A stretch of 64,000 nucleotides of DNA from Caldichromatium japonicum (GCF_011290485.1 NZ_CP048029.1:620001-684000), one strand, 5' to 3'. Shown: positions 9,709-19,202, counted from the stretch's first letter. The notes: a model not told the origin generated them from the sequence alone. Program-made: numbers and translations.

Positions 9709-10218
9709 TCACTCGCGGTTCCTGCCGCCGGCCAGCACATGCCGCACGGCGGCCAGCGCCTCCGGCAGGCACTGCCCGAGCCGTTGCGCCTCCTCCAGCG
9801 CTCCGGCCTCCAGCGCGTCGGCCAGGGCGCGCAGCAGGGTTTCGAGGGCCGGCATGGCGGCCTGACGGGCCAGACCCACGGCGCGGTGGGCGACCTCGTA
9901 GCCGGCGGCCCCGGCCTCCAGGCAGGCGCGCACCCGCTCCGGTTCGACGTGGGCGCTCAGACAGATGACCCGCACACCGGGGTGCTGACGCTGCAGCGCC
10001 GCGATGATCTCGGCGCCGCCCAGGGTGCAGGGCTGATCCTCGCGATCGGGCATACGCAGATCGAGCAGAATCACGTCGGGCTGAACGCGACGCGTGTCGC
10101 GCAGCAACTGGGCGCGGGTGGCACAGCTGCTCACGACGCTCACGGCCGCGCCCGCCACCTGCGGCATCAGCTGCACCATGGCCGTGCACAGGAGCGTCTC
10201 ATCCTCGGCGATCAACAC
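9709..10218 (-). CDS. Response regulator receiver protein
   Basis: Receiver domain with the acidic pair in LIAEDE, phospho-acceptor in DVILLDLRMPD, switch residue in VICLSAHVEP and a following EAGAAGYE. The expected K105 position is not conserved. The last about 50 residues are Ala/Leu-rich and show no helix-turn-helix, so it looks like a stand-alone or degenerate regulator. A GTG start at 10218 is the first possible start after an in-frame TAA. It lies 60 bp upstream of the binding-protein-like gene and heads the sensory operon, which runs on to the kinase and the TonB receptor. Confidence 0.7.
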   Translation of the reverse strand: MLIAEDETLLCTAMVQLMPQVAGAAVSVVSSCATRAQLLRDTRRVQPDVILLDLRMPDREDQPCTLGGAEIIAALQRQHPGVRVICLSAHVEPERVRACLEAGAAGYEVAHRAVGLARQAAMPALETLLRALADALEAGALEEAQRLGQCLPEALAAVRHVLAGGRNRE

Positions 10219-10274
10219 CCGAATGGGCGCCGCGGCGACCGGTTAGATGGGGTCAGGCATTGTCGGGACTCATA

Positions 10275-10296
10275 TCGCTTCAGTTTCGCTTCAGTT
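10275..10296. repeat. 11-bp tandem direct repeat (OmpR/PhoB-type spacing)
   Basis: TCGCTTCAGTT occurs twice without a gap. The 11-bp period is that of the direct repeats bound by OmpR/PhoB-class regulators. It lies between the divergent response-regulator and phytochelatin-synthase-like genes. Regulatory function is inferred only. Confidence 0.4.
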
Positions 10297-10331
10297 CCCC
10301 CATGGCCTAGCGCGTCGCGGCGAACCGGCAA

Positions 10332-10382
10332 GGCGTCAAAGACGCCCATCGCCTCTGGAGGCGGATCGGCGTCATAGACGCC
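10332..10382. promoter_or_regulatory. 51-bp composite palindrome with two GGCGTC-N3-GACGCC units
   Basis: GGCGTC-AAA-GACGCC (10332-10346) and GGCGTC-ATA-GACGCC (10368-10382) flank a central GCCTC-TG-GAGGC (10351-10362). The whole 51 bp is itself nearly symmetrical about 10356/10357, with one extra base in the right half. It lies in the intergenic region between two divergent operons, about 75 bp upstream of the gene at 10458. It could be a double operator or a cruciform-forming element. Confidence 0.5.
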
Positions 10383-10457
10383 TGTTCAACGAGGCGGCGT
10401 GTGAATAGGGTAATTCTATGGTCCCGTCCCAACCGGCTTGTACCTGGAGAGACACAC

Positions 10458-11178
10458 ATGAAGCCTGAGACATCCACATCACCCGCCGACACATCCGCCG
10501 GCCGCTTCATCCGCCGCCGGTGGCGGATGGCCATCGGTCTCGGTGCCCTGATCCTGCTCGCCGCCCTCCACGGCTATGGTCAGTATCTGGCCGCCCCCAT
10601 CCCGAGCGCTTCGCCCCTGGGGTAGTGACTCAGGGGACGGTCCTGGACGCTCTCCAGCTGTGGTATACCGGTCGGACTTCCAGCTCCAGCGCCATGGGGC
10701 CACCTGTGGCCCGGCGAGCCTGCGTAATGTGCTGGCCTCATTGGGCCGGCCGCCGGACGATGAGCGGGCGGTGTTTAGCGGTGACACCTCCGGTTGGTGG
10801 CGCGCGCGGCTGCTGGGGATGACGCTCGATGAGCTGGCGGCGCTGGCCGAGGCCAACGGGGTTGGCCGGGTGCGCGTGTGGCGCGCTCCGGATCCCGCCG
10901 CCTGGCGGGCTTTGCTGGCGTCGCTGGACACGCCGGGGCGGCGGCTGATCGTGAACTTCGACCGCGCACCGCTGCATGGGGTGGCCATCGGGCACTTTTC
11001 ACCTGTGGCCGGCTATGACCCCGCCGGCGACCAGGTGCTGCTCCTGGATGTGACACCAGGCTTTGGCGCCCAGCTCGTCCCCAGTGAGCGGCTGCGCGCG
11101 ACCATCACCACCCGGGATCCGGTCAGCGGACGTTGGCGGGGCGCGCTCCAGATCGACGCTGTGGCACCCTCGCCATAA
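10458..11178 (+). pseudogene. Membrane-anchored phytochelatin-synthase-like protein, frameshifted twice
   Basis: The first 55 codons encode a basic N terminus and one membrane helix (MAIGLGALILLAAL), with a CTGGAGAG ribosome site upstream. A one-base deletion near 10615-10625 moves to the frame giving VVTQGTVLDALQLWY; another near 10665-10670 moves to the frame that runs to 11178. The last frame has the papain-like catalytic set of the phytochelatin synthase family: Cys in HGATCGPASLRNVLASLG, His in AIGHFSPVAGYD, Asp in QVLLLDV. Bacterial members usually cleave glutathione to gamma-glutamylcysteine. The membrane anchor suggests periplasmic action. Decay or sequence error explains the breaks. 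Confidence 0.65.
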
Positions 11179-11288
11179 ACGGTCCTGTGGCGGATGCACC
11201 GTTGTTGGATTGTATCGCCCCGAAATCCCCCTAAAAATCGGGGCCTCCGGGGCCGCGCCACAGCCGGCCGCCCGATTCGCCCGACGTC

Positions 11289-11963
11289 ATGGAGCCTGTT
11301 GTGATGCCACCCGAGGAGACTCGTCCGGATTCCGAAACGCCCCGCGCGCGGTCCGCCGCCGCCCCACGGGTGCGTCAACCCTATCGCCACAGCCGCCTGG
11401 TTTTCGATCTGACGCTGCGCATCCAGAGCGAATACGCGCGCCGGCTCCTGCGTGATCGCGAATTCCGCCCGGCCATGCACGCGCTCTACGGCATCGAGGT
11501 CATTTTGCACCTGGTGAGCGATGACACCGAGGCCGAACGTGTCGAAGCTCTGATCCATGCCCGTCTGGAGGGTCTGGCCGATGAACTCCAGCGCGAAATC
11601 GCCCGCCTGCAGGTGCTCTTCACCGATCAGGGCCTGGAGCGTACCCGACCGCGCTATACCCATCCACTTGACGTCACCATCCATGTCGCCTCACCGGCGA
11701 TGGCCCTCTACGCCAATCTGATCCAGGAGCTCGACCGCCTGTAGGTGGGACCCCACACCCTGTGGCTCTCAGGGCTGCTGGCGGGCAAAGAGCGTCTGGC
11801 GGTGGCCAAACGCTGGCGGCAGCGCATCGGCGGGGCCGGCCAGGAGTTCATCGGACTGCATCGGCGCGACTATGCCGCCGCCCGCGAGGTGCTGTCGATG
11901 CCCGAGGAGGAGGGCGATGACCCGGCCGAGGCCCCGGACACATTACCGGAGGAGCGCACCTGA
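11289..11963 (+). pseudogene. AcaB/DUF1845 (PFL_4669-family)-like integrative-element protein with in-frame amber
   Basis: The frame from 11289 to 11744 stops at TAG (11742-11744) and continues open in the same frame to 11963. The segments QSEYARRLL, PLDVTIHVASPAMALYANLIQELDRL and, after the stop, LWLSGLLAGKERLAVAKRW fit the pattern of the AcaB/PFL_4669 family of integrative conjugative elements. The DUF2857-like gene that follows is the usual neighbour of that family. Assignment is from pattern and neighbourhood, not from a search. In AcaB-type proteins the role is transcriptional control of the element. Confidence 0.5.
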
Positions 11964-12033
11964 ACACCGCCGTCACCGCGGTGGTCCCCGCGCGCTGACG
12001 CTGAATGTCTCACGCACCCAGGAGGAGCGGCTG

Positions 12034-12662
12034 ATGAGCCAAGCGTGTCCGGCCCATGTGATTCTGCAATTCATCATCAATCAGATCCACGAGGGGCATT
12101 TCGAGCGGGTGCTGGACCTGGGACTGACTAGGAGCAGATCCGCCTCCTCGAATCCCTGGCCGGGCGCAACCTGCATTATCTGTTCGAGGCCGCGCACTTC
12201 GTCTCACTGCAGATCGTCATCGACCCGCAGCAGTCCGAAGTCGTCATCCGGCGCCTGCGCGAGCAGCAACAGCTGCGCGAGACCCAGCAGGCGCTGCTGC
12301 GCGCCGGCGCCCCCCGTCAGCTGATGATCCAGCTCTACGGCTGGAATGCCAACCATTACTGGAAGCAACGCCGCTTCCTCGGACTCGGGCAGGATCATCC
12401 CCGGGGCGGGCGCCCAGCCAATCCCAGTCGCCGTCAGGAAGCGCAGATCCTGCGCGCCTGGGACCAGTTCACCGACCGTCCGCTCGGGGAGCGTTATCTG
12501 GAGACGGCCCGCGCGGCGGGGGTCAGTGTGCGTCAGGTCCACCGCCTGCTTGAGGTGCTGGCCGCCCCGGACCCCGAAGCGCCTCCGGCGCCCGCCGTCC
12601 GGCCGGGGCCGCCGGCCTATCGCACCCGGTCCACACCACCGGGGATGCGTGATGCCCACTGA
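12034..12662 (+). pseudogene. DUF2857-like integrative-element protein, frameshifted
   Basis: Starts MSQACPAHVILQFIINQI with a GGAGGAG ribosome site. Near 12128-12133 one base is missing: the first frame ends its sensible reading at VLDLGLT, and a second frame begins EQIRLLESLAGRNL and runs to 12662. The rest (ALLRAGAPRQLMIQLYGWN, KQRRFLGLGQDHPRGGRP) matches the layout of DUF2857 proteins, which contain a helix-turn-helix-like region and lie in the regulatory part of ICEs. The function of the family is unknown. Confidence 0.5.
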
Positions 12663-13020
12663 GTTCCGTCACCGGGCCGCCACCGGGCTGCTGGGTCTGA
12701 TCCTGGTGGGCGCCCTGACGACCTGGGCAGGGGTCGCTGAGGGCGGTCCGCCGACGATTCGCCTCATCACCGCGCCACCGGCGCGTGCCACAACAGCGCG
12801 CCCCTCGCCACCGAAGGCCACCCCACGCGGCTGTCACACCGTCTGGTACTGGCCGCTGCACGGGCCGGTCACCCCCGGCTACGGACCACGCCACCATCCT
12901 ATCCTCCGGCGCCCCCGCTTCCATAGCGGCCTCGATCTGGCCGCCCCAATGGGCGCCCGGGTGCGTGCCGGCGCCACCGGCCGGGTTCGCCGCGCCGGCT
13001 GGGCCGGCGGCCGCCGGTAG
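12652..13020 (+). pseudogene. M23 (LytM) peptidase fragment
   Basis: A 122-residue frame with an N-terminal hydrophobic segment (TGLLGLILVGALTTWAG), a Pro/Ala-rich linker and the start of an M23 zinc peptidase domain: YWPLHGPVTPGYGPR and FHSGLDLAAPMGARVRA, including the first metal ligands (His and Asp). The second metal site (HxH) is absent because a TAG follows GRVRRAGWAGGRR at 13018-13020. Conjugative elements use such enzymes to open peptidoglycan for the transfer channel. It overlaps the previous gene by 11 bp and ends 6 bp before the TraG-like gene. Confidence 0.55.
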
Positions 13021-13026
13021 CCGGCC

Positions 13027-15111
13027 ATGAGCGTGTGGACCATCTACTCCATCGGCGATCCGGCTTTCCTGCAGCAGGTGCTCAATGCCGTGGCCATGCT
13101 CGTGGGGGCCGACAGCTTCGAGCGCTTCATCGGCATCGGCTTTCTGCTCGGCACCCTGATCATCGCCTTCCAGGGTCTGCTCCAGGGCGCGCAGAGCATT
13201 CGCTTCCAGGGACTGCTGGTGTCCTTCATTCTCTATTCGCTTCTGTTCGTGCCCAAAGTGTCGGTGACCATCGAGGGGGCCTATTCCGGCGCCGTGCGCG
13301 TGGTCGACAACATGCCGCTGGCACCGGCGGTGGTCGGCTCGACCGTCTCCAACCTCGGCTACGGTCTCACCCAGCTGTTCGAGCAGGCGTTCCAGACCCC
13401 CGCGATGACCGAGCATGGGTTTGCCGATGCCCTGCAGGTGATGGCCATTGTGCGCAAGACCGCGCTCTCGCGGCTGACCACGGGCGAGGCCAACAGCCCC
13501 ACCGCCGGGGCCGATGTCGAGCAGTCCTGGCTCAATTATGTGGCCGACTGCGTGCTCTATGCCGTCTACCGGCAGATCAATGGCCTGACCATGGACGCCA
13601 TTCTCCAGGCCACCACGCTGGAGGCCGCCCTCCAGACCCCGATCGTCACCGGAACGACCCGGCTGATGCTCAGCGAGACGCCCGAGACACTGACCTGCGC
13701 CGAGGCCTACGGATGCCTGTCGGCCTGCACCACCGCCTTCCCGCCCAAGTTCCGCCAGGCGGTGGCCGCCAAGCTCGGGATCGATCAGGGGGCCGTCGAC
13801 AGCCGGGTGCGCGCCGCGCTCACCACCCTGGCCCAAGACACGCTCGAGGCCCAGCAGTACATGGTGATGACGGCCGTCTTGCCGATGCTCGAACGCGGCA
13901 TCATCTAGCACTACAACGAGATCGGTCAGTGGAACACCGCACTTCAGACCAGCCAGGCGATCGAGCAGCGCAACAGCCAGTGGGCCATCGAGTCCTCGCT
14001 GTTCGTGCGCATCATGCGCCCCATGATGACCTTCTTCGAGGGCTTCCTCTTTGCCATCGGTCCCTTTATGGCCTTCGCCGTGGCCCTCGGCCTGCTGGGC
14101 ATCGCCATGGTCGGGCGCTATCTGATCTTCGGCCTTTGGATCCAGCTGTGGCTGCCGATTCTGGCCATCACCAACCTCTATCTGATCCTGGCCACGCAAC
14201 GGGCCTTCGACGCGCTTTCCGATCAGGCCGCGGTGCGACTGCCGTCCTTCCGCGCCCTCTACGAAAGCGATCTGCTGCTCCAGGACTATCTGGCCACCGG
14301 CGGGATGTTTGTGCTAGCCATGGTGGCCTCGACCCCGGCCATCAGTCTGATGCTCATCTATGGCGGTGCCATCATCGCCACCCATCTGGCCGGACGGCTG
14401 CAGAGCAGCGATCACATCAATGAGCATCAGACCTCACCCAATGTCCTGCAACCCCAGGCGGCAGCCACGGTCGGTCCCTGGCTTCAGCGCACCGCCCTGG
14501 GCGGCACCACGGCCCCGGGCGCGTCCGGGGTGCTGTGGTCGTTCAATCTCGGACAGTCCGCACAGGCCTCTCTGCGCTCAGCCGAACAGAGCGCCCAGCA
14601 GGCCCAGGACAGCTTCACCACGTCGCTCAGTCAGGCAGTGGCCGGCTCGGCGGCGGCCAATCAGCAGACCAGTCTCCAGTACGCCTTCGGGCAGCGCCTG
14701 GACGCCTCCTACAGCCAGGCGGATGCGGCGGTGCTGTCGGCCAGTCAGGATTTGAGCGCACGGTTCCAGAATTCGTAGATGTCAACCAAAAACAATCAGA
14801 TGGGAACAGTGCTCCGCGCCGCGATCGGGACACCGAAGACCGCCAAGGGCATCGAACGCTTGGCCGGTGAGTTGTCGACACGTTACAGTGTCGATCGTGG
14901 AATGGCCTATGAGATCGCCAGCGCAGCCGTTCAGAAGGCGGCGACGGATCAACAGCTCCAAGCCCGTTTTGCCGAGGGACTCGCCTATGACATCCAGCAG
15001 GGGCACTCGGGCAGCTATACCGAAGGACTGAACCGCACCGAGTCGGCTCAGCTCGCGCAGCAAGCTCAGGATGTGCTCACCACATCCCGCTCCGTCGAGC
15101 GCGCCGCCTAG
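13027..15111 (+). pseudogene. TraG N-terminal-domain conjugation protein interrupted by amber codons
   Basis: Starts MSVWTIYSIGDPAFLQQVLNA, then membrane helices (FERFIGIGFLLGTLIIAF and others) typical of the TraG_N mating-pair-stabilisation family. The frame meets TAG at 13906-13908 (after VLPMLERGII) but continues with HYNEIGQWNTAL and more helices (IMRPMMTFFEGFLFAIGPF). A second TAG lies at 14776-14778. It is followed at once by ATG and 110 more open codons, which could be the rest of TraG or a separate small gene. The reading ends at a third TAG (15109-15111), 14 bp before the insertion sequence. The family builds the inner-membrane part of the mating apparatus; this copy is broken. Confidence 0.65.
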
Positions 15112-15125
15112 TTCGTACAGCAGTA

Positions 15126-16347
15126 GGGCACCTCGAATAACCCACTATTTTGATGGGACCCGGTCAAAGCGCGATGCCACTGACTGAATCCGGCTCAACT
15201 TCCTCAACAAATCGCTGCTTTTTCAAGCAGCGTTGCCCGGTTTTTACCCCGAAGTGGGCGGTGGCCATTCGGCCCATGTTGGGCGTTATGCGGGCACGAT
15301 GCCCACTCGCTGGAAGAACGCCAGTCGCTTCAGATTGTAGCAGGCCGCCATCATCGTCATCGCAAAGTTGGCACGCGCTTGACCAATGGTGCGGATCAGT
15401 TTGCCGCCCATCTGCGCAATGGCCGCAAACACATGTTCAACACAGGCTCGTGTCTTCGCAATGCCATGGTTGCGCCGCTGCTGCGCTTCAGACAGCGGCT
15501 TGTTCCGATAGCCGTTCGCTTTCAGCCAGGCTTCTCGTTCCTCGCACGGATAGCCTCGGTCGGCAAAGACCTCCCGGCTGGTGTTGGCCGGGTCCATGAC
15601 CGCCTCAAAGTGCTGGCTGTCGTGGGTGCTGGTGGTGTCGGTGACGATCTTGCGGATGAATTTGTACCTCTTGTCGACGTTGACCGTGAGCTTGTAGCCA
15701 TAGTGGCTCTTGCCATGCTTCTGGCGCCGCTTGACCGGCTTCCAATCCGCGGGCATGGCGTCTTCGTTCAGCGGTTCCTTGGCGTCCTTGGTGAAGTGCT
15801 GCCGGGGCGCGGGAACCCGCGTGGCGTCGATGATCTGCCCACCCCGGGCGATCAAACCCTTCTTGAGCAGTTGCGCGCTGAGGCCATCGAAGATGGCTTT
15901 GGCGCCGGCTTCGCCGATCCGGTTCTCAAACACCCACACAGTCGTCCGGTCAGGAATGTTGGCGGCTTGGGCCAGACCACAGAAGCGCTTGTAGCTCATG
16001 CGGTCCAGCAATTGATACTCCATCTGCTCGTCAGACAGGTTGTACAGGCGTTTCAAGACCAGAATGCGCACCATGGTTTCAGCGGGGAACGGTGGCCGGC
16101 CACCTTGCAGACTCACCGAGCGCGGGGCCATGCGGTCAACTTCCAACGCCAAGGCTTCCAAGTCGATGGCGCCTTCTATCTCAACCAATGGATCGCCCAA
16201 CTTGTCGATCTTCTCCCGCTGTTGGCAGTCTGCAAACAGGTCCATCTTGATGGCGGGGCACTTCTTCATGGCGGTCAGGTCGGCTCAAAATCAGATGACA
16301 GCATGTTTAACCCAGCAAGGCTCTGGTGGAGGTTTTTCGAGGTGCCC
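15126..16347. mobile_element. IS5-family insertion sequence, 1222 bp
   Basis: Terminal inverted repeats are GGGCACCTCGAATAACC at 15126-15142 and, on the other strand, GGGCACCTCGAAAAACC at 16331-16347: 17 bp with one mismatch. One intact transposase gene lies on the minus strand. The flanking bases (AGTA on the left, CAAA on the right) are not a direct repeat, so the usual target-site duplication is missing. This suggests that the two flanks were joined after insertion, by deletion or recombination between copies. Confidence 0.85.
15286..16269 (-). CDS. IS5-family DDE transposase
   Basis: A full-length 327-residue transposase. It has the N-terminal domain seen in IS5 members (GGRPPFPAETMVRILVLKRL), catalytic Asp in GGQIIDATRVPAPRQ, second Asp in VFADRGYPCEE and Glu in KTRACVEHVFAAIAQMGGK, the DDE triad with the Y-(2)-R-(3)-E-(6)-K type context. 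It ends with ANFAMTMMAACYNLKRL, usual for the group. No frame damage is seen, in contrast to the genes around it, so the insertion is younger than their decay. Confidence 0.93.
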   Translation of the reverse strand: MKKCPAIKMDLFADCQQREKIDKLGDPLVEIEGAIDLEALALEVDRMAPRSVSLQGGRPPFPAETMVRILVLKRLYNLSDEQMEYQLLDRMSYKRFCGLAQAANIPDRTTVWVFENRIGEAGAKAIFDGLSAQLLKKGLIARGGQIIDATRVPAPRQHFTKDAKEPLNEDAMPADWKPVKRRQKHGKSHYGYKLTVNVDKRYKFIRKIVTDTTSTHDSQHFEAVMDPANTSREVFADRGYPCEEREAWLKANGYRNKPLSEAQQRRNHGIAKTRACVEHVFAAIAQMGGKLIRTIGQARANFAMTMMAACYNLKRLAFFQRVGIVPA

Positions 16348-16391
16348 CAAAATACTTCGGGTTCGACAATTTCACCCACAAGGAGAGTTTC

Positions 16392-18452
16392 ATGCGCAAC
16401 AACCAACCCGTCACCGGCATCGAACGTCAATACCCTGACGACATCGCGATCATCTCGCATACCGACGAAAAAGGCCGCATTACCTTCGTCAATGACGATT
16501 TCTGCGCCGTCAGCGGTTTCACCGAAGAAGAACTGATCGGCCAGCCGCAGAACATCGTGCGTCACCCGGACATGCCGCCGGAAGCCTTTCGCGACCTGTG
16601 GGAGACGATCAAGCAGGGCCGCCCATGGACGGGACTGGTCAAGAACCGGTGCAAGAACGGCGACCACTACTGGGTGCGCGCGCACGTGACCCCCCGGCCT
16701 GGCGGCGGCTACACCTCGGTGCGTGTCAAGCCCACCCGCGAGGAAATCGCCGCCGCCGAAGCGCTCTATGCCAGAATGCGCCAGGATCCGTCGATCCGCC
16801 TCTCGGAAGGGCAGGTGAAGCGCACCCGCGCCTTTGGCTGGTTCGACGACATGACGATCGGCAAGCGGCTCGCGCTGGTGGCGACGGTGGTGATGGTATT
16901 GCTCATTGGCGCGCTGATCGAAAGCCATTATTCCGCTGCCAGGATCGAATCGTCCTACCGCGATTACATCGAGCAGGACGTGGAGCGCCACGCCGACTTC
17001 TATGCGCTGTATGCCCAAGGCCTGCAAATGGGCCAGGCGCTGCGCAACGTGATCCTCGATCCGGAGAATCCGAAGGCTTACGAAAACTACCAGAAGGCCG
17101 CCGGAGATTTCGAGGCCGTTGTCAGCCGCGCCGATGTAGCGGACCAGCGAACCGTCAAGTCCGGGCTACCGGCGCGTCTTGCCGCGCTACGGAGCGAGCA
17201 GAAGAAGCTGCATGAGCAGCTCTTCGAGCTCGTCAAGGCCGGCAAGCTCGATGAGGCGAAACAGCTCCTCAACAAGCAAGAGACGCCGAAGTGGCGCGAG
17301 ATGCGCACGCTGCTGCTCGATGAAATCAAGCGCCTCGACGAAGCAGCGCCGAGGCTACTCGCCGAGCTGAAGGCCGCATCAGATGCCGCAACACAACGCA
17401 GCCTGATCATCGCGATCATCACCGTGCTGTTGGGCGGCGCGCTCGCGGCCTACATCCTGCTCAAGGTCAGCCGCAAGGCCAAGGAAACCGTGGCGCTGAT
17501 CTCGACGATCGCCGGCGGCGATCTCAGCCCGACGATCCGCGCCGAAGGTCACGACGAATTCGCGCAGATCCTCACGCGCGTCGCGATGCTGAAAAACCGC
17601 TTGCACGAGGCGATCGGTTTGGTCCAGCAGACCGCGCGCGCGCTGGAACAGTCCTCACGGCAGCTGATGGCGGCGAACGATTCCACGGTCAAAGCGGCGG
17701 AAACGCAATCGGCGGCGATTTCGAGCATCGCAGCCGCGATCGAAGAGCTCTCGGTCTCTTCCGACGAGATGAGCAGCAATGCCAGCTCCGCCTTACAGGC
17801 CGCCGACAGCGCTTCGAGCTCGACGCGCAAGAGCGCCCAGACCAGCCGCGCGGCCGCCGAGCGCATCATGAACGCGGCCAACGTCGTGGCTGCCACCGAA
17901 CAGCGTATCGGCGAGCTCTCGTCGATGTCCGAGGAGATCAGCCGCGTCGTGCTGGTGATCCGTGAGATCGCCGACCAGACCAACCTGCTGGCGCTCAATG
18001 CCGCGATCGAAGCGGCGCGGGCGGGCGAGATGGGCCGCGGTTTCGCGGTGGTGGCCGACGAAGTCAGGAAGCTCGCCGAACGCACCGGCAATTCGACCCA
18101 GGAGATCGCCGCGATGATCCAGCGCATCCAGGAGGTGAGCCGCGCGGTGGCCAGCGAAGTCGCGGCCAGCAGTCAGAGCGTCTCCGAGGGCGCGAAGAGC
18201 GCGGAGCATGCCGGCGAGATGGCTGCTGCGGTGGAACGCGCAGTGCAGCAGGCAAGCCTTGCGGTGCAGTCGATCAGCATGGCGCTGGCCGAGGCAAGCA
18301 GTGCGACGCGCGAGATCGCCGGCAACATGGAGCGCATCTCGGCAAGCAGTGCGCACACGACAGAGGTCGCGCAGGCATCGAGTCAGGAAGCGCGCAAGGT
18401 CGAAGTGCTCTCGGAAAAGCTGAAGGTATTGGCCACGCAGTTTCATGTGTAA
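16392..18452 (+). CDS. PAS-domain methyl-accepting chemotaxis protein (Aer-like)
   Basis: A 686-residue chemoreceptor. Residues about 15-115 form a PAS domain ([33 protein letters not shown]) like those of the redox sensor Aer. Two membrane helices follow at about 155-175 and 335-360, enclosing a four-helix periplasmic domain, then a HAMP-type linker and a signalling domain with [20 protein letters not shown]. An AAGGAG ribosome site precedes the ATG at 16392. The gene is intact, starts 45 bp after the insertion sequence, and has no chemotaxis neighbours. Its codon choice (many GAA, AAG and TCG codons) looks unlike the damaged genes to the left, so it may have a different origin. Confidence 0.9.
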   Translation: MRNNQPVTGIERQYPDDIAIISHTDEKGRITFVNDDFCAVSGFTEEELIGQPQNIVRHPDMPPEAFRDLWETIKQGRPWTGLVKNRCKNGDHYWVRAHVTPRPGGGYTSVRVKPTREEIAAAEALYARMRQDPSIRLSEGQVKRTRAFGWFDDMTIGKRLALVATVVMVLLIGALIESHYSAARIESSYRDYIEQDVERHADFYALYAQGLQMGQALRNVILDPENPKAYENYQKAAGDFEAVVSRADVADQRTVKSGLPARLAALRSEQKKLHEQLFELVKAGKLDEAKQLLNKQETPKWREMRTLLLDEIKRLDEAAPRLLAELKAASDAATQRSLIIAIITVLLGGALAAYILLKVSRKAKETVALISTIAGGDLSPTIRAEGHDEFAQILTRVAMLKNRLHEAIGLVQQTARALEQSSRQLMAANDSTVKAAETQSAAISSIAAAIEELSVSSDEMSSNASSALQAADSASSSTRKSAQTSRAAAERIMNAANVVAATEQRIGELSSMSEEISRVVLVIREIADQTNLLALNAAIEAARAGEMGRGFAVVADEVRKLAERTGNSTQEIAAMIQRIQEVSRAVASEVAASSQSVSEGAKSAEHAGEMAAAVERAVQQASLAVQSISMALAEASSATREIAGNMERISASSAHTTEVAQASSQEARKVEVLSEKLKVLATQFHV

Positions 18453-18562
18453 CTCATTTTCAACGTCGGCACCTTTCACCGCAGCGATCAGTGCTTCGGT
18501 GGCTGCGTCGCGGTAGATGTTGCGAGCTCTGTTTGCGTTCCGGCGTGAATTGCCGTGCGGCC

Positions 18563-18724
18563 ATGGGTGTCGTGGGGCAAACACCGATCGAGCAGCTCCT
18601 GGCCGCCCGACTGGACGCGACTGGAAAGGTTACGATTGTGCCTGGACCTGAGCATCCGCGACTTGCCGACTGGAAGGGGCAGCTCGACCTCGGTCGTCTA
18701 TTCGCGGCAGGGGTGCTGGGATGA
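18563..18724 (+). pseudogene. C-terminal fragment of an ATPase-like protein
   Basis: About 53 codons end in LADWKGQLDLGRLFAAGVLG and the stop at 18722-18724. This tail resembles the C terminus of ATPases that are encoded just before small TOPRIM-like or nuclease-like partners, and the stop overlaps the next start (ATGA). No Walker motifs remain. Assignment rests on the tail and the coupling only. Confidence 0.35.
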
Positions 18725-18931
18725 GAGATCTGCTGTTTCTCGTCCCCGACACCAACATGGAATACGCCCTGCGTGGGTTCTTCGAGCGTGAGCGGCCCCA
18801 CCTTTCCATTGGCTGTGGTCCGATCGTATTCGATCCGGCCCCGAATCGGGACATCGTCGTCGCGGCCGGGGACAACGACTCGGGCCTCTACAAGCGTGCC
18901 GGCGACTGGCTCCGAGAGGCCGCCAGCCTTT
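18721..18931 (+). pseudogene. TOPRIM-like / accessory-nuclease-like fragment (N-terminal)
   Basis: Begins MRDLLFLVPDTNMEYALRGFF and continues with FDPAPNRDIVVAAGDNDSGLYKRAGDWLRE, a pattern of small proteins with a conserved N-terminal acidic loop that are encoded behind an ATPase in defence-type gene pairs. After about residue 68 the sequence changes abruptly and becomes, in another frame, the middle of a GNAT acetyltransferase. The frame stays open to 19008 but without sense. Both the family and the defence role are tentative. Confidence 0.4.
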
Positions 18932-19186
18932 CCCCGTTTCCCACTTCCGGTCGCGCGTCTGGCCCGCCTGGCGGTCGATCAGTTGCATCAAAAACAGGGC
19001 TTGGGTGAACGGTTGTTAATGGATGCGTTGCAGCGATGCGCGCGGCTGGCCGAGGAGATCGGCATGGTGGGCGTGATCGTCGATGCCAAACACGAGCGGG
19101 CATGCGGCTGGTATGAGCGCTACGAATTCGAGCGCTTCCCGGATGCACCGCTGACACTGCGGCGCCGAGCCGGGGTAGGGTGGTGA
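18932..19186 (+). pseudogene. GNAT N-acetyltransferase fragment (C-terminal half)
   Basis: Reads PLPVARLARLAVDQLHQKQGLGERLLMDAL, which has the acetyl-CoA-binding Q-x-x-G-x-G/A motif, then CARLAEEIGMVGVIVDAKHERA and WYERYEFERFPDAPLTL. This is the pattern of the TacT/AtaT-like toxins that usually pair with a DUF1778 antitoxin. The N-terminal half and any antitoxin gene are missing, and no start codon is in place. Confidence 0.6.
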
Positions 19187-19202
19187 GGCGCACCGAGAGC
19201 TC

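Noticed and set aside
12523..14199. Long minus-strand open frame (558 codons) opposite the conjugation genes
   Set aside because: It is a GC-skew shadow: the composition is His/Gly/Gln-rich without any recognisable motif, while the plus strand encodes clear M23 and TraG-type domains.
18453..18584. Minus-strand peptide IYRDAATEALIAAVKGAD after the chemoreceptor
   Set aside because: It looks protein-like but is short, lacks start and stop context, and continues into the antisense of the chemoreceptor.
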